The notes below the pieces were generated by a model that was given only the letters and a program-made list of their open reading frames with translations, had not been told where the DNA came from and searched no databases. The position numbers were made by a program, and so were the translations under genes. Below are positions 1 to 7,226 of a stretch of DNA of 64,000 nucleotides, in pieces. Position 1 is the stretch's first letter. Every line of letters begins with the position of its first letter. Source of the stretch: Tenacibaculum soleae. Its GTDB lineage: Bacteria; Bacteroidota; Bacteroidia; Flavobacteriales; Flavobacteriaceae. The stretch is taken from assembly GCF_001693415.1 (NCBI RefSeq), contig NZ_MAKX01000001.1, positions 1,072,047-1,136,046 on the forward strand, read 5' to 3'.

Positions 1-1
1 A

Positions 2-652
2 ACCTCTGATGGTAATGTTCAAATTTCAGTTCAACAGAACTCTACATCTAGGGAAACCTTTGAGGTAAATAATATTATAATTAATGAAACAAAGAGATTG
101 TTGAATTATAATTCAATTATTAATCCTCAAGATGATTTTATTTCTATAAAATTTAAAGACTTTGATAATGAGTCAAGGATTAAGTTTTTTAATTCTTTCA
201 TGGAAAATCTCTCTTTATTTTTAGATTTCAAATCAATAACTGATATAGATTTATATAGGGATTCTGATAAAAAAAGTCATATTGATATTAAAAAATTTCT
301 TGATGAGATTGTAAATTTAAAATTAAATGGTAAAGGTTTGGAAAACCATATTCTATTATCTAAAGAAGAGTATCATCCGAATCTTATTTTCTCATCTGTT
401 AAATTAAAGTATAAACTTAATTATTCTGATGATGTAAAAGGAGAAGCTATAATAATACTTTCTTTTCCAGATTATATGAGAAATAAAAATGAAGACTCTG
501 AACTTCAAGTATCTATTAATTTCAAGCTAGATAAAGAGAATAGAAAAAAGAAACTTGAAAACTTAATAAGAAAGAAGTTATTAGAGCATCTTGAAATAAA
601 AAAAATAAATAGTTATAATTTACTTAAGATAAAGCCCTCCCTAACTAAATAG
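2..652 (+). CDS. Hypothetical protein, N-terminus cut off by window edge
   Basis: The frame is open from the first bases of the window to the TAG at 650-652, so the gene begins upstream. A TTG at 98 could be read as a start, but about 32 in-frame codons precede it with normal composition. The visible part is about 216 residues, lysine- and aspartate-rich, predicted soluble, with no membrane segment and no motif I recognise. It is the only plus-strand gene seen in the element and converges on the DUF3871 gene, separated by a hairpin. Function unknown. Confidence 0.6.
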   Translation, partial: TSDGNVQISVQQNSTSRETFEVNNIIINETKRLLNYNSIINPQDDFISIKFKDFDNESRIKFFNSFMENLSLFLDFKSITDIDLYRDSDKKSHIDIKKFLDEIVNLKLNGKGLENHILLSKEEYHPNLIFSSVKLKYKLNYSDDVKGEAIIILSFPDYMRNKNEDSELQVSINFKLDKENRKKKLENLIRKKLLEHLEIKKINSYNLLKIKPSLTK

Positions 653-661
653 GTTGGGCTT
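632..661. terminator. Hairpin between convergent genes
   Basis: AAGCCC pairs with GGGCTT and an inner CCT with AGG, around an 8-nt loop. The stem overlaps the stop codon of the left-edge gene and lies just beyond the stop of the DUF3871 gene at 665. There is no strong U-tract on the plus side, so termination efficiency is uncertain. Confidence 0.4.
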
Positions 662-664
662 CTA

Positions 665-1672
665 TCAACTCAAAAACCAATGATAATCTCCATTACCATT
701 GAGTGCTTTAGCTAAACCTTGAGTAAATTCAAAAACATTTGAGTTTCTATTTAAGAAAGTATCTATATAACTACTCTTATTAGCAGAAGTAAATAAGTTA
801 TATACATTCCATAAATTAATTGTACTATCATTGCTTTTACAAAACCTTTCATCTTGGTAGAAATCTTTTGCAATGGTAGAAATTTGCCCATCATTTAATA
901 AGAAATCAGGTATGATAGCCTTTTGTTCTTTAGGTAAGTACTGATATAACCTCATCCTACCAATAAGTTGAGCAAATTGATGTTCTGTTAATTGATACTG
1001 AGTAAGATTTTTCATTTCTTGTAAGTGCTGTTCAGCTTGATATTGCTGTAAAACTGTAGTTACCTTATTTCCTAGTTCAGTATAAGAACCCACCCGCATT
1101 TCATCTATAAAACCATCTGAACTTACACACAAATTACAACAGACTAAATTTTGAAAGCCCACAAAAAATTTGAATTTCTCAATAGTCTTTTTACTATATA
1201 AATTCTCTTGGTTATAGGCTCTAACTCCTCCTAATGTTAAAGATATTTTATTACCATTAATAGTATCAGTAATACTTGGTATCCTTATTATAAAAGCCAT
1301 TCTTTCATAATAGGTTGTTTTCTCATGTTCTAAGAGCTCATTAACAGATTTATTTATTGCAGAAGGTACTCTTCCTTTTATTTGATGAGAAACTCTGATT
1401 TCAGCTTTTGAAATAATATGATGAGGAAAAACTTTTCTTACAGCATCTTGCACTACTTCAATAAACTCATGATGGCTAATAGTTCTTTCATTGTCTTTTG
1501 AGAATACAGGAATAATACATTTCTCCTTTAAATGAGAAAGACTAACACTCTTTGTGTTAGCCTCTATAAAAGGAGAATTATTTTCACTACTTACAATATC
1601 ATTATACTCTATTATGTTAGTAGTTTTTTGAATATCTGTATTTTTTCTAGTTGGTATGAGTTGTAATTCCAT
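665..1672 (-). CDS. DUF3871 family protein
   Basis: This 335-aa protein resembles the DUF3871 family found in Bacteroidetes mobile elements. Recognisable blocks are FIEANTKSVSLSHLK (about 35-49), YYERMAF (121-127), LGGVRAYNQENLYSKK (147-162), the cysteine cluster VCCNLC (177-182), TEHQFAQLIGRMRLYQ (229-244) and ANKSSYIDTFLNR (297-309). The family has no established function; its place next to replication or recombination ATPases is suggestive only. The start ATG (1670-1672) lies inside the 3' end of the upstream AAA ATPase gene, a 26-bp overlap that suggests translational coupling. The family call is from memory of the sequence pattern, not a search. Confidence 0.8.
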   Translation of the reverse strand: MELQLIPTRKNTDIQKTTNIIEYNDIVSSENNSPFIEANTKSVSLSHLKEKCIIPVFSKDNERTISHHEFIEVVQDAVRKVFPHHIISKAEIRVSHQIKGRVPSAINKSVNELLEHEKTTYYERMAFIIRIPSITDTINGNKISLTLGGVRAYNQENLYSKKTIEKFKFFVGFQNLVCCNLCVSSDGFIDEMRVGSYTELGNKVTTVLQQYQAEQHLQEMKNLTQYQLTEHQFAQLIGRMRLYQYLPKEQKAIIPDFLLNDGQISTIAKDFYQDERFCKSNDSTINLWNVYNLFTSANKSSYIDTFLNRNSNVFEFTQGLAKALNGNGDYHWFLS

Positions 1673-2519
1673 TTGTACTAAAGTTTTGTTGGTTACTTAA
1701 TTTTTCTAATTGTTCTTTTTTACTCTTAAACTGAGATTGTAAAGACTGTTGGTATTTTGGATTATCATTATAAAGTTCAGTTAATTCTGATACTGATAAA
1801 GAGTTATTAATTTTATGCATCATTTCTTTAACTGTAAGAGGCATGGTATTACACCATTTCAATAATCTCTCACCTATTTTATCTGTAATTACAAACTCTG
1901 GTTTATTCATAAACAAACCTGTTCTATCCTTACTTGCTTTAACTAAATGCCTATCATTAACTAATTCAAAATTTACAGTCAATTCATATTCAAAACCTTC
2001 TCTTGTAATTTCTTTAGTTCCATGTTTTACAACTTTAGTTTTACCATTACCTACTGAATCTAAAGAGTAATCTACTTTTCTTCTAGTAGTAGTTATAATA
2101 TGGCAAGATGATTGTAATATTTTGTTTATAAAGTTCTGATGTCTAGGTGTTACAACTGCCCAATCCTGCCACCTGCCACCTAATTTTTCGTGTATCTGCA
2201 AGCATCCTCCCGTACCATTCCATTCATGACTCATAGAATCAATGATAACTACTGACATATTGGACTTTTCACATAATTCTATAGCTTCAATATATCTTTC
2301 TGGTGAATAAGGAGCTTGTAAGTCTACTACATTAAAACTTCCTAAATCTGAATACAAACTAGCTGATGAGTTTTCTGTATCAATTACAGCTATCTTATTC
2401 CAATCTTTTGTCATACCATAAGCTAATAGTAAAGCAGAGTGAGTTTTACCAAATCCACTTGCTCCAGATATTCCTAATCTGAGTTTTACATTTGTTCTTT
2501 TACTTTGTTTTAATTGCAT
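1647..2519 (-). CDS. AAA/RecA-like ATPase of phage/ICE type
   Basis: A 290-aa ATP-binding protein with Walker A GASGFGKTHS (residues 19-28) and a Walker B-like strand SVVIIDSMSHEW (89-100). The DSMSHEW block followed by a glycine-rich turn is typical of RecA-like ATPases of phages and integrative elements (AAA_24/Sak4-like), some of which promote single-strand annealing or recombination. The last 60 residues are polar and predicted helical. It is the first gene of a two-gene unit with DUF3871. The family is fairly clear; a recombination role is inferred. No good promoter was found directly upstream. Confidence 0.75.
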   Translation of the reverse strand: MQLKQSKRTNVKLRLGISGASGFGKTHSALLLAYGMTKDWNKIAVIDTENSSASLYSDLGSFNVVDLQAPYSPERYIEAIELCEKSNMSVVIIDSMSHEWNGTGGCLQIHEKLGGRWQDWAVVTPRHQNFINKILQSSCHIITTTRRKVDYSLDSVGNGKTKVVKHGTKEITREGFEYELTVNFELVNDRHLVKASKDRTGLFMNKPEFVITDKIGERLLKWCNTMPLTVKEMMHKINNSLSVSELTELYNDNPKYQQSLQSQFKSKKEQLEKLSNQQNFSTNGITTHTN

Positions 2520-2653
2520 AATTTTATTGTTTAAATTAGTTAATATCTATGTGTATAATCTTAAATTTAAAAACGCATCTAATTACTTGAAAATAAATCA
2601 CTTAATTAGTGTTTTTTTAACATTTGAAAGACCTAATTCTAAATTTTTTTCAC

Positions 2654-2661
2654 TACCTTTG
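2654..2661 (+). promoter_or_regulatory. -7 element TACCTTTG in a non-coding gap
   Basis: TACCTTTG matches the Bacteroidetes -7 consensus TAnnTTTG exactly. The nearest TTTG upstream (2623-2626) is 27 nt away, longer than the usual 19-21, so the -33 element is weak. No credible gene start follows; the predicted transcript would start near 2668 and enter a hairpin-rich stretch. Confidence 0.45.
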
Positions 2662-2667
2662 CCTAAC

Positions 2668-2866
2668 AAGATTTCTAGGAGAGAAAATCTTGAAATACTA
2701 AAGTATTTTGAGGTGGGGTGTGTTTTTAAGAGAGGGGAGGTAACTTTTATACCTCACAACTAATTCCTCTTTTAAATCTATAAAGTTTTGATTTAATTGG
2801 TGGGTACTAGGATTAAAAAGGAGTCTTACTTTATTCAAACAGTAAAACTCCACTTTATTGTTTTTT
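2668..2866 (+). ncRNA. Candidate structured small RNA of the mobile element
   Basis: The 381-bp gap between the AAA ATPase and the helicase-like gene holds, on the plus strand, a -7 element, three successive hairpins and an intrinsic terminator. Hairpin 1 is AAGATTT/AAATCTT (2668-2691), hairpin 2 AAATAC/GTATTT (2693-2708), hairpin 3 GAGGTA/TACCTC (2737-2755). A second GAGGT at 2710-2714 could compete for the same CCTC partner, allowing an alternative fold. A TTG-initiated 78-codon frame (2527-2763) crosses the region but starts upstream of the promoter and looks spurious. Expression and function are unproven; no known RNA family was recognised. Confidence 0.4.
2820..2866. terminator. Strong, probably bidirectional terminator
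   Basis: GGAGT-C-TTACT pairs with AGTAA-A-ACTCC around a 10-nt loop (2820-2851), an 11-position stem with one mismatch. A T-rich tail follows on the plus strand (2852-2866) and a run of five Ts on the minus strand. It can end both the candidate small RNA and the helicase-like gene, whose stop is at 2901. Confidence 0.7.
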
Positions 2867-2900
2867 ATATACTATACAAATACATAAAAGTGTGGATTGT

Positions 2901-5471
2901 TTAAAAACCAGAAGTATCTATATCATCAAGAGCTAATTCTGAATATAATCTATCATATTCTTCTTGACCTAAGTAATCTATTCTCTCCTGCTTTATTTGC
3001 TCCCAATTGATACTAGGGTTTAGAAAGTTGATGGAATTGTGATTCATTATTTTAATAGAAATTACTTCTTTAACAAGCACCCTTTCACCACTTACATAAT
3101 GCTCTTTTCTTTTTCCTAACACTACAAAGTCCTTTTTCAAAAGCTTATACAGGGAGTTTATCTTTTGTCTTGGAGTTTTATTCTCTAAGCTTCTTCTAAA
3201 TATAAAAATATCATTGTTTAAAAAATCATCATATGTTAATAATCCTTCTAATTGAGTTAATACATCTAAATCTATTGAATCTAATCCGAACTTATTATCA
3301 GTTCTTAAGTAGTAGTATTGTTTCCCCTTACTATCATACTTCTTAATATTTACAAGTAGTTTATTCCTAAAATGTCCTATAGCTTTAAATAGGGTTATTC
3401 TTTTTTGTTGTACTTCATCTTCAGCAGTAGGAGTCTCTATCTCAGAAGCTGTTTTTATATTATCTAAGAGATAATCTGCTCTTGAATAATCTTCTGTGTG
3501 CTCAGCTCCAAAGAACCATTTCTTAGCTCTAGAAATGAGTTGTATTTCAAATGCTTTAAGTGCTTCTTTACTCCTTTGATAAGTTTCCTGTTCTTGATTT
3601 AACCTTTTTCTTTTATAGGATACTTTGCACACATTAAATACATAATCTCTTAGCTCGTAATAGTATGCGCTAAAATTTCCGTAGTCTAAATGAAGTCTAA
3701 GTTTATATTCAATAGCATGATTGCTGTAAAATCTAGTAAGTTCTTCTTCTATGTTAGTTTCACTAAACCATAGCATTTTACTTGCAAATACCTTTTCTAG
3801 TTTACAATTTATAAATTGATTTGTAATAGCAGCATAGGTTATATAGCCACTAATATCTCTCCCGAAGATTGGATAAGTATTTGCTAAATAATCTTCTCCT
3901 TTTTCTAATACAAAAGTTTTGAATTCTGGAAAATTTAAAGCTGGTAATCCTCTTCTGTTCCTAGTACCAACTATATCAATTTCATTAGATAAGTAGCCTT
4001 GTAATTCAACTGAATAAAATTGATATAATAACCTATTTTGTATACCAAACTTAAAATATTTTACACATTCTTCTTGTTCATTTACATCATGTACTCTTGA
4101 ATAGAGTTTTGAAAATTGAAGCTTTTGTGCTTGATTCATCAAAGTATACTGAAGTGAAGTATAATCAAATTGGTTGGGTCTAGATAAAATAATATGAATT
4201 TGGTTTTTCTCTTGTGTTTCTTCTTCAGGCTTCATATATCTCTGTCTTGCTAAGGCTTGTATCACTGAATTAATTCCACCAGAAAATATTCCGTATTGAT
4301 TTTTAAAATGTAGCCTTGTACTTCTAGATGGCATAATAATCACCAACGCATGATTGTGTTTCTTTATACTTACTCCTGTCTTGAAATTAGTACCAACATT
4401 ACACATTGAGTTATCAAATTGATTTTGTTGCTCTATATTTTCCTCTCTACTATTTGAAGCTAATTGAGAGGTGCAATCTTTAATCCCATCATTTCCATAC
4501 ATCTTACGTAATTCCTTACCTATATCTTCTCTTGGGTTTATTATATCCTTTGAAAGTGATTTTGAATAACACAGTACATCAATATCTTTCTTTCTCTCTA
4601 ATAGCCTAAAAATTGTATTCTTTATTTCTTTTGTCTCAGTAGTAAAATTATAATCATCACTATAATGTAGGTAAAGAGCACTTTGTTTTCTTGAAAACCT
4701 TGTTCTTTTAGATTCTATTATTTTAATTTTTCTGTCAGTGAGTTCTGCTAAATATTCAACTACAACTTTTGAAGCTTCATTAAAGGTGGCACTTATTATG
4801 AAATTCTTGTGGATAACCTTTTGCCATTTCCATAGATTAAAAATATATTCTTGCCTAAAGTTATGATGTGAATCATGTATTTCATCATATATAAAAACAA
4901 CCTTTATGCTGTTTTTTTCACAATACTTAGATAATAAACTTAAGTATTCTCTTTTAATTTCGGAGTTCTTAAAGCCATCTTCTCCTGGGTTACCTAATAA
5001 TGTATTTGCTGTAACTACATGCACGAACTTATTTAAATAATCTATATTTGATGTTCTTCCCAGGTTATTATAATCAAATATTTTCTCTTTAGGTATTCCA
5101 CCATCTACATGAATATCATTTACATACTGCTTAACTAAGCTAACAAAAGGTGATGCTACAATTATTAAATATTTTTGTCTAGATGTATCTTCGTAGTATC
5201 TTTTTATAGTTTTTATAATTCCATAAGATTTACCTTGACCTACAGCTGCATTTACAATTACTGTATTTTTGTAATCTATGGTTATTTGAGCTTGAAGAGA
5301 ATTATTTATATAACCATTTTCATCAGGTGGTATAATTATTTTCTGTCCATTAGGTTCAATCTTAAGTGTACTATTATTAGTCCTAGAACCAACTATATCA
5401 GTTTCACAAATAAAGTCATCAGGGTTTACTTCTTTATACTCAATAGGGTAGTCCTTAAATTCAGTATTCAT
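2901..5471 (-). CDS. SF2 helicase-like ATPase of mobile element
   Basis: This 856-aa protein has the order of motifs of a superfamily 2 helicase: Walker A AAVGQGKS (75-82), motif Ia-like VASPFVSLV (105-113), DEIH box (196-199) and SAT (227-229). About 200 residues later QALARQRYMKP resembles a degenerate motif VI, with fewer arginines than the QxxGRxxR consensus. The C-terminal 400 residues are rich in charged and aromatic residues and match nothing I know. A role in replication or mobilisation of the element is plausible but inferred. It appears to be a single-gene unit between two terminators. Confidence 0.65.
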   Translation of the reverse strand: MNTEFKDYPIEYKEVNPDDFICETDIVGSRTNNSTLKIEPNGQKIIIPPDENGYINNSLQAQITIDYKNTVIVNAAVGQGKSYGIIKTIKRYYEDTSRQKYLIIVASPFVSLVKQYVNDIHVDGGIPKEKIFDYNNLGRTSNIDYLNKFVHVVTANTLLGNPGEDGFKNSEIKREYLSLLSKYCEKNSIKVVFIYDEIHDSHHNFRQEYIFNLWKWQKVIHKNFIISATFNEASKVVVEYLAELTDRKIKIIESKRTRFSRKQSALYLHYSDDYNFTTETKEIKNTIFRLLERKKDIDVLCYSKSLSKDIINPREDIGKELRKMYGNDGIKDCTSQLASNSREENIEQQNQFDNSMCNVGTNFKTGVSIKKHNHALVIIMPSRSTRLHFKNQYGIFSGGINSVIQALARQRYMKPEEETQEKNQIHIILSRPNQFDYTSLQYTLMNQAQKLQFSKLYSRVHDVNEQEECVKYFKFGIQNRLLYQFYSVELQGYLSNEIDIVGTRNRRGLPALNFPEFKTFVLEKGEDYLANTYPIFGRDISGYITYAAITNQFINCKLEKVFASKMLWFSETNIEEELTRFYSNHAIEYKLRLHLDYGNFSAYYYELRDYVFNVCKVSYKRKRLNQEQETYQRSKEALKAFEIQLISRAKKWFFGAEHTEDYSRADYLLDNIKTASEIETPTAEDEVQQKRITLFKAIGHFRNKLLVNIKKYDSKGKQYYYLRTDNKFGLDSIDLDVLTQLEGLLTYDDFLNNDIFIFRRSLENKTPRQKINSLYKLLKKDFVVLGKRKEHYVSGERVLVKEVISIKIMNHNSINFLNPSINWEQIKQERIDYLGQEEYDRLYSELALDDIDTSGF

Positions 5472-5504
5472 AGCTAATTTTATTTATAAACCCTAAAATA
5501 ACAC

Positions 5505-5542
5505 TTTTCTAAAAAACAAAAAGATGAACCTAAGTTCATCTT
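5505..5542 (-). terminator. Integrase terminator
   Basis: AAGATGAAC pairs with GTTCATCTT around CTAA (5521-5542). On the minus strand the stem is followed by TTTTTGTTTTTTAG (5505-5520), a classic U-tract. It lies 30 bp beyond the integrase stop and separates it from the helicase-like gene. Confidence 0.8.
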
Positions 5543-5571
5543 CTTGAATATTCTAATTATTTAATTTACTA

Positions 5572-6774
5572 TTAAGAATTATCTTTTAGTTTAGCCTGAA
5601 GCATAAAAACTTCATCACTAATCTTTTTCTTAACTACTTTAGCGTAGTGCTCTTGTGTTACTGTGATTTTAGAATGCCCTAGTAATTCAGATACAATTTC
5701 CATAGGAACACCATTATAAAGCAATACAGTAGAAGCAAATGTTTTTCTAGCTATATGATGAGTAAGGTTTTTATTTAGTCCTACTATATCTGCGATTTCT
5801 TTTAAATAAGAATTAAATCTTTGATTAGATATATCAGGTAAATCATTATTGTATTTTAATAAGATTTCTTTTGCTTTGGGTAATAATGGAACTGAAACTT
5901 TAGATTTTGTTTTTTTTCTCTCCATCTCAATCCATTCATTGCCATCAAATCCAATTTGAATGTGTTTAATATTTAATTTTGACATATCTACATAAGCTAA
6001 TCCTGTATAACAACAAAAAATGAATAAGTCTTTTACAACTGATAGTTTCTTTTGTTTTAACTGATGAGTTTCTAATAATTTTAATTCTTTATCAGTTAAG
6101 AAAATTAGCTTTTTATAGGTTTTCTTGGCTTTGTAAAACACAAATGGGTCTTTGTCAATATATCCCTCTAGAAAGGCTAATTTGATAATCTTGCGGGTTC
6201 TCTGTATGTGTTTGTTTATTGTACTTTGACTTTGTTTTCTTTCGGTTTTTAAATAATAATCTAAATCTTCTAAAAATATGAGTTTTATATTTTTGAGTAC
6301 TAAATCATTTTTCTTGTATTTATGTTTAATAAATCTTTTTATTAGCTTTTTACATTCTTCAAATTTCTTGTAAGTTGATTCTACATAGCTAATACTAATC
6401 ATCTTTTTAATTTTTGAATTGTGATAGTCAAATACCTCAAGAAATGTTTTTTCAGATTTTATGCTTTTACCCCTGTATTGTAAATAAATATCTTCAACAT
6501 CAAACTCTTTTTCATTTACCTGTAAAAACAAGAAAGCCTGATTAATTTGTTGTTTAATCAGACTTAGTTGGGTGTTTATAAAAGTATTGTCTTTATCAGG
6601 TGGTTTAGCTAATTGTTCTTTACTATTCCAATATTCTGGATTTATAAAAAAACCAGTTGAGAATTCTTTTCGTTTTTTATAGTAAGTTATTCTGCATCTA
6701 ATTGGACACTTATTTTGTTTGTTAGTTCTATTCTTTTGTAAGAAGAATAGAATAATTAATCTATTGTTATTCAT
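5572..6774 (-). CDS. Tyrosine recombinase/integrase
   Basis: A 400-aa Bacteroidetes-type site-specific integrase with an N-terminal arm-binding region (1-60), a SAM-like core-binding domain (about 110-210) and the C-terminal catalytic domain. Visible catalytic residues are HxxR (H340, R343), LGHS (H367) and the nucleophile Y377. The first box reads TGLA (257-260) where most tyrosine recombinases have TGLR, so the first catalytic arginine is missing, as known for CTnDOT-type integrases. The frame extends upstream to an ATG at 6870, but those 32 codons translate the GTACACC repeats; the ATG at 6772-6774 gives the usual N-terminus. The gene points away from the adjacent tRNA-Asp into the element. 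Confidence 0.9.
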   Translation of the reverse strand: MNNNRLIILFFLQKNRTNKQNKCPIRCRITYYKKRKEFSTGFFINPEYWNSKEQLAKPPDKDNTFINTQLSLIKQQINQAFLFLQVNEKEFDVEDIYLQYRGKSIKSEKTFLEVFDYHNSKIKKMISISYVESTYKKFEECKKLIKRFIKHKYKKNDLVLKNIKLIFLEDLDYYLKTERKQSQSTINKHIQRTRKIIKLAFLEGYIDKDPFVFYKAKKTYKKLIFLTDKELKLLETHQLKQKKLSVVKDLFIFCCYTGLAYVDMSKLNIKHIQIGFDGNEWIEMERKKTKSKVSVPLLPKAKEILLKYNNDLPDISNQRFNSYLKEIADIVGLNKNLTHHIARKTFASTVLLYNGVPMEIVSELLGHSKITVTQEHYAKVVKKKISDEVFMLQAKLKDNS

Positions 6775-6796
6775 TGTGTTGTGTGTAATTAGTAAT

Positions 6797-6871
6797 GGTA
6801 CACCTGAAAATAAGAGTGGTACACCCAATGGTACACTTTTGATACACCTAGCTTTTTTAGCTATGTACACC
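6797..6871. repeat. Five phased GTACACC iterons upstream of integrase
   Basis: Copies of GGTACACC or close variants start at 6797, 6818, 6830, 6841 (GATACACC) and 6864 (TGTACACC). The third copy ends in CT. Start-to-start spacings are 21, 12, 11 and 23 bp, close to whole turns of the helix. They lie between the integrase start and tRNA-Asp, where arm-type integrase sites, excisionase sites or an integrase operator would be expected. Function is inferred from position and phasing. A short inverted repeat TAGCT-TTTTT-AGCTA lies between copies four and five. Confidence 0.65.
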
Positions 6872-6952
6872 TAAAAGTACTCCTTTGTAGTTGTTTTTAT
6901 AAGGTTTTGAAAGAGTAGAGTAGTAGTGAATCCCTTGTAATTACTGTAAACT

Positions 6953-6984
6953 AAAAAAGCTCCTCTTGAAAAGAGAAGCTTTTT
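6953..6984 (-). terminator. tRNA-Asp operon terminator
   Basis: On the minus strand AAGCTTCTCTT pairs with AAGAGGAGCTT (one mismatch), followed by a run of Ts, immediately after the second tRNA-Asp. It lies between the tRNA and the integrase repeats, so the attachment junction is at or beyond this point. Confidence 0.8.
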
Positions 6985-6985
6985 G

Positions 6986-7059
6986 CGGTCTGGACGGGAC
7001 TCGAACCCGCGACCCCCTGCGTGACAGGCAGGTATTCTAACCAGCTGAACTACCAGACC
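6986..7059 (-). tRNA. tRNA-Asp (GTC)
   Basis: The minus strand gives a 74-nt cloverleaf with acceptor stem GGTCTGG/CCAGACC, the D-arm sequence TAGTTCAGCTGG, anticodon arm CCTGC-CTGTCAC-GCAGG with anticodon GTC, and T-arm GGGTTCGAGTCCC. The discriminator is G and CCA is not encoded. It is the element-proximal of two identical copies and its 3' end faces the integrase, so it probably contains or abuts the attachment site. Confidence 0.95.
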
Positions 7060-7098
7060 GTTGCTTGTAGCAATAATATATTTACTTAGATAAATTTG

Positions 7099-7172
7099 CG
7101 GTCTGGACGGGACTCGAACCCGCGACCCCCTGCGTGACAGGCAGGTATTCTAACCAGCTGAACTACCAGACC
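7099..7172 (-). tRNA. tRNA-Asp (GTC), tandem copy
   Basis: Identical in sequence to the neighbouring tRNA-Asp 39 bp downstream on the minus strand. This is the promoter-proximal copy, with a -7 element 18 bp upstream. The two copies sit in one 84-bp direct repeat unit (7095-7178 and 6982-7065). Confidence 0.95.
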
Positions 7173-7189
7173 GTTGCTCTAAGCGGGTG

Positions 7190-7197
7190 CAAATATA
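7190..7197 (-). promoter_or_regulatory. -7 element of tRNA-Asp operon
   Basis: The minus strand reads TATATTTG, an exact TAnnTTTG. Transcription would start near 7183, about 11 nt before the first tRNA. No clear -33 element is seen at the expected spacing. Confidence 0.6.
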
Positions 7198-7226
7198 GAA
7201 CCTTTTTTTAAATAAAAAAGAATTAA

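Larger units (their letters stand above)
1..6985. mobile_element. Integrated mobile element at tRNA-Asp (right end only)
   Basis: This region holds a tyrosine integrase next to a tRNA gene, a DUF3871 gene, a phage/ICE-type AAA ATPase, a helicase-like ATPase and an unknown gene. None is a housekeeping function, and the region ends abruptly at the tRNA-Asp pair, after which ordinary flavobacterial chromosomal genes begin. The 3' end of the tRNA faces the element, the classical orientation for integration into a tRNA 3' end. The left end and second attachment site are outside the window, so the right boundary is approximate and the class (ICE, mobilizable element, prophage) is undetermined. No relaxase, capsid or conjugation gene is visible in this part. 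Confidence 0.75.

Noticed and set aside
2527..2763. 78-codon TTG-initiated plus-strand frame
   Set aside because: It starts upstream of the only plus-strand promoter, uses a weak start, and its composition follows the hairpins; no recognisable protein.
6775..6870. N-terminal extension of the integrase to an ATG at 6870
   Set aside because: These codons translate the GTACACC repeats, and the ATG at 6774 gives the family N-terminus.
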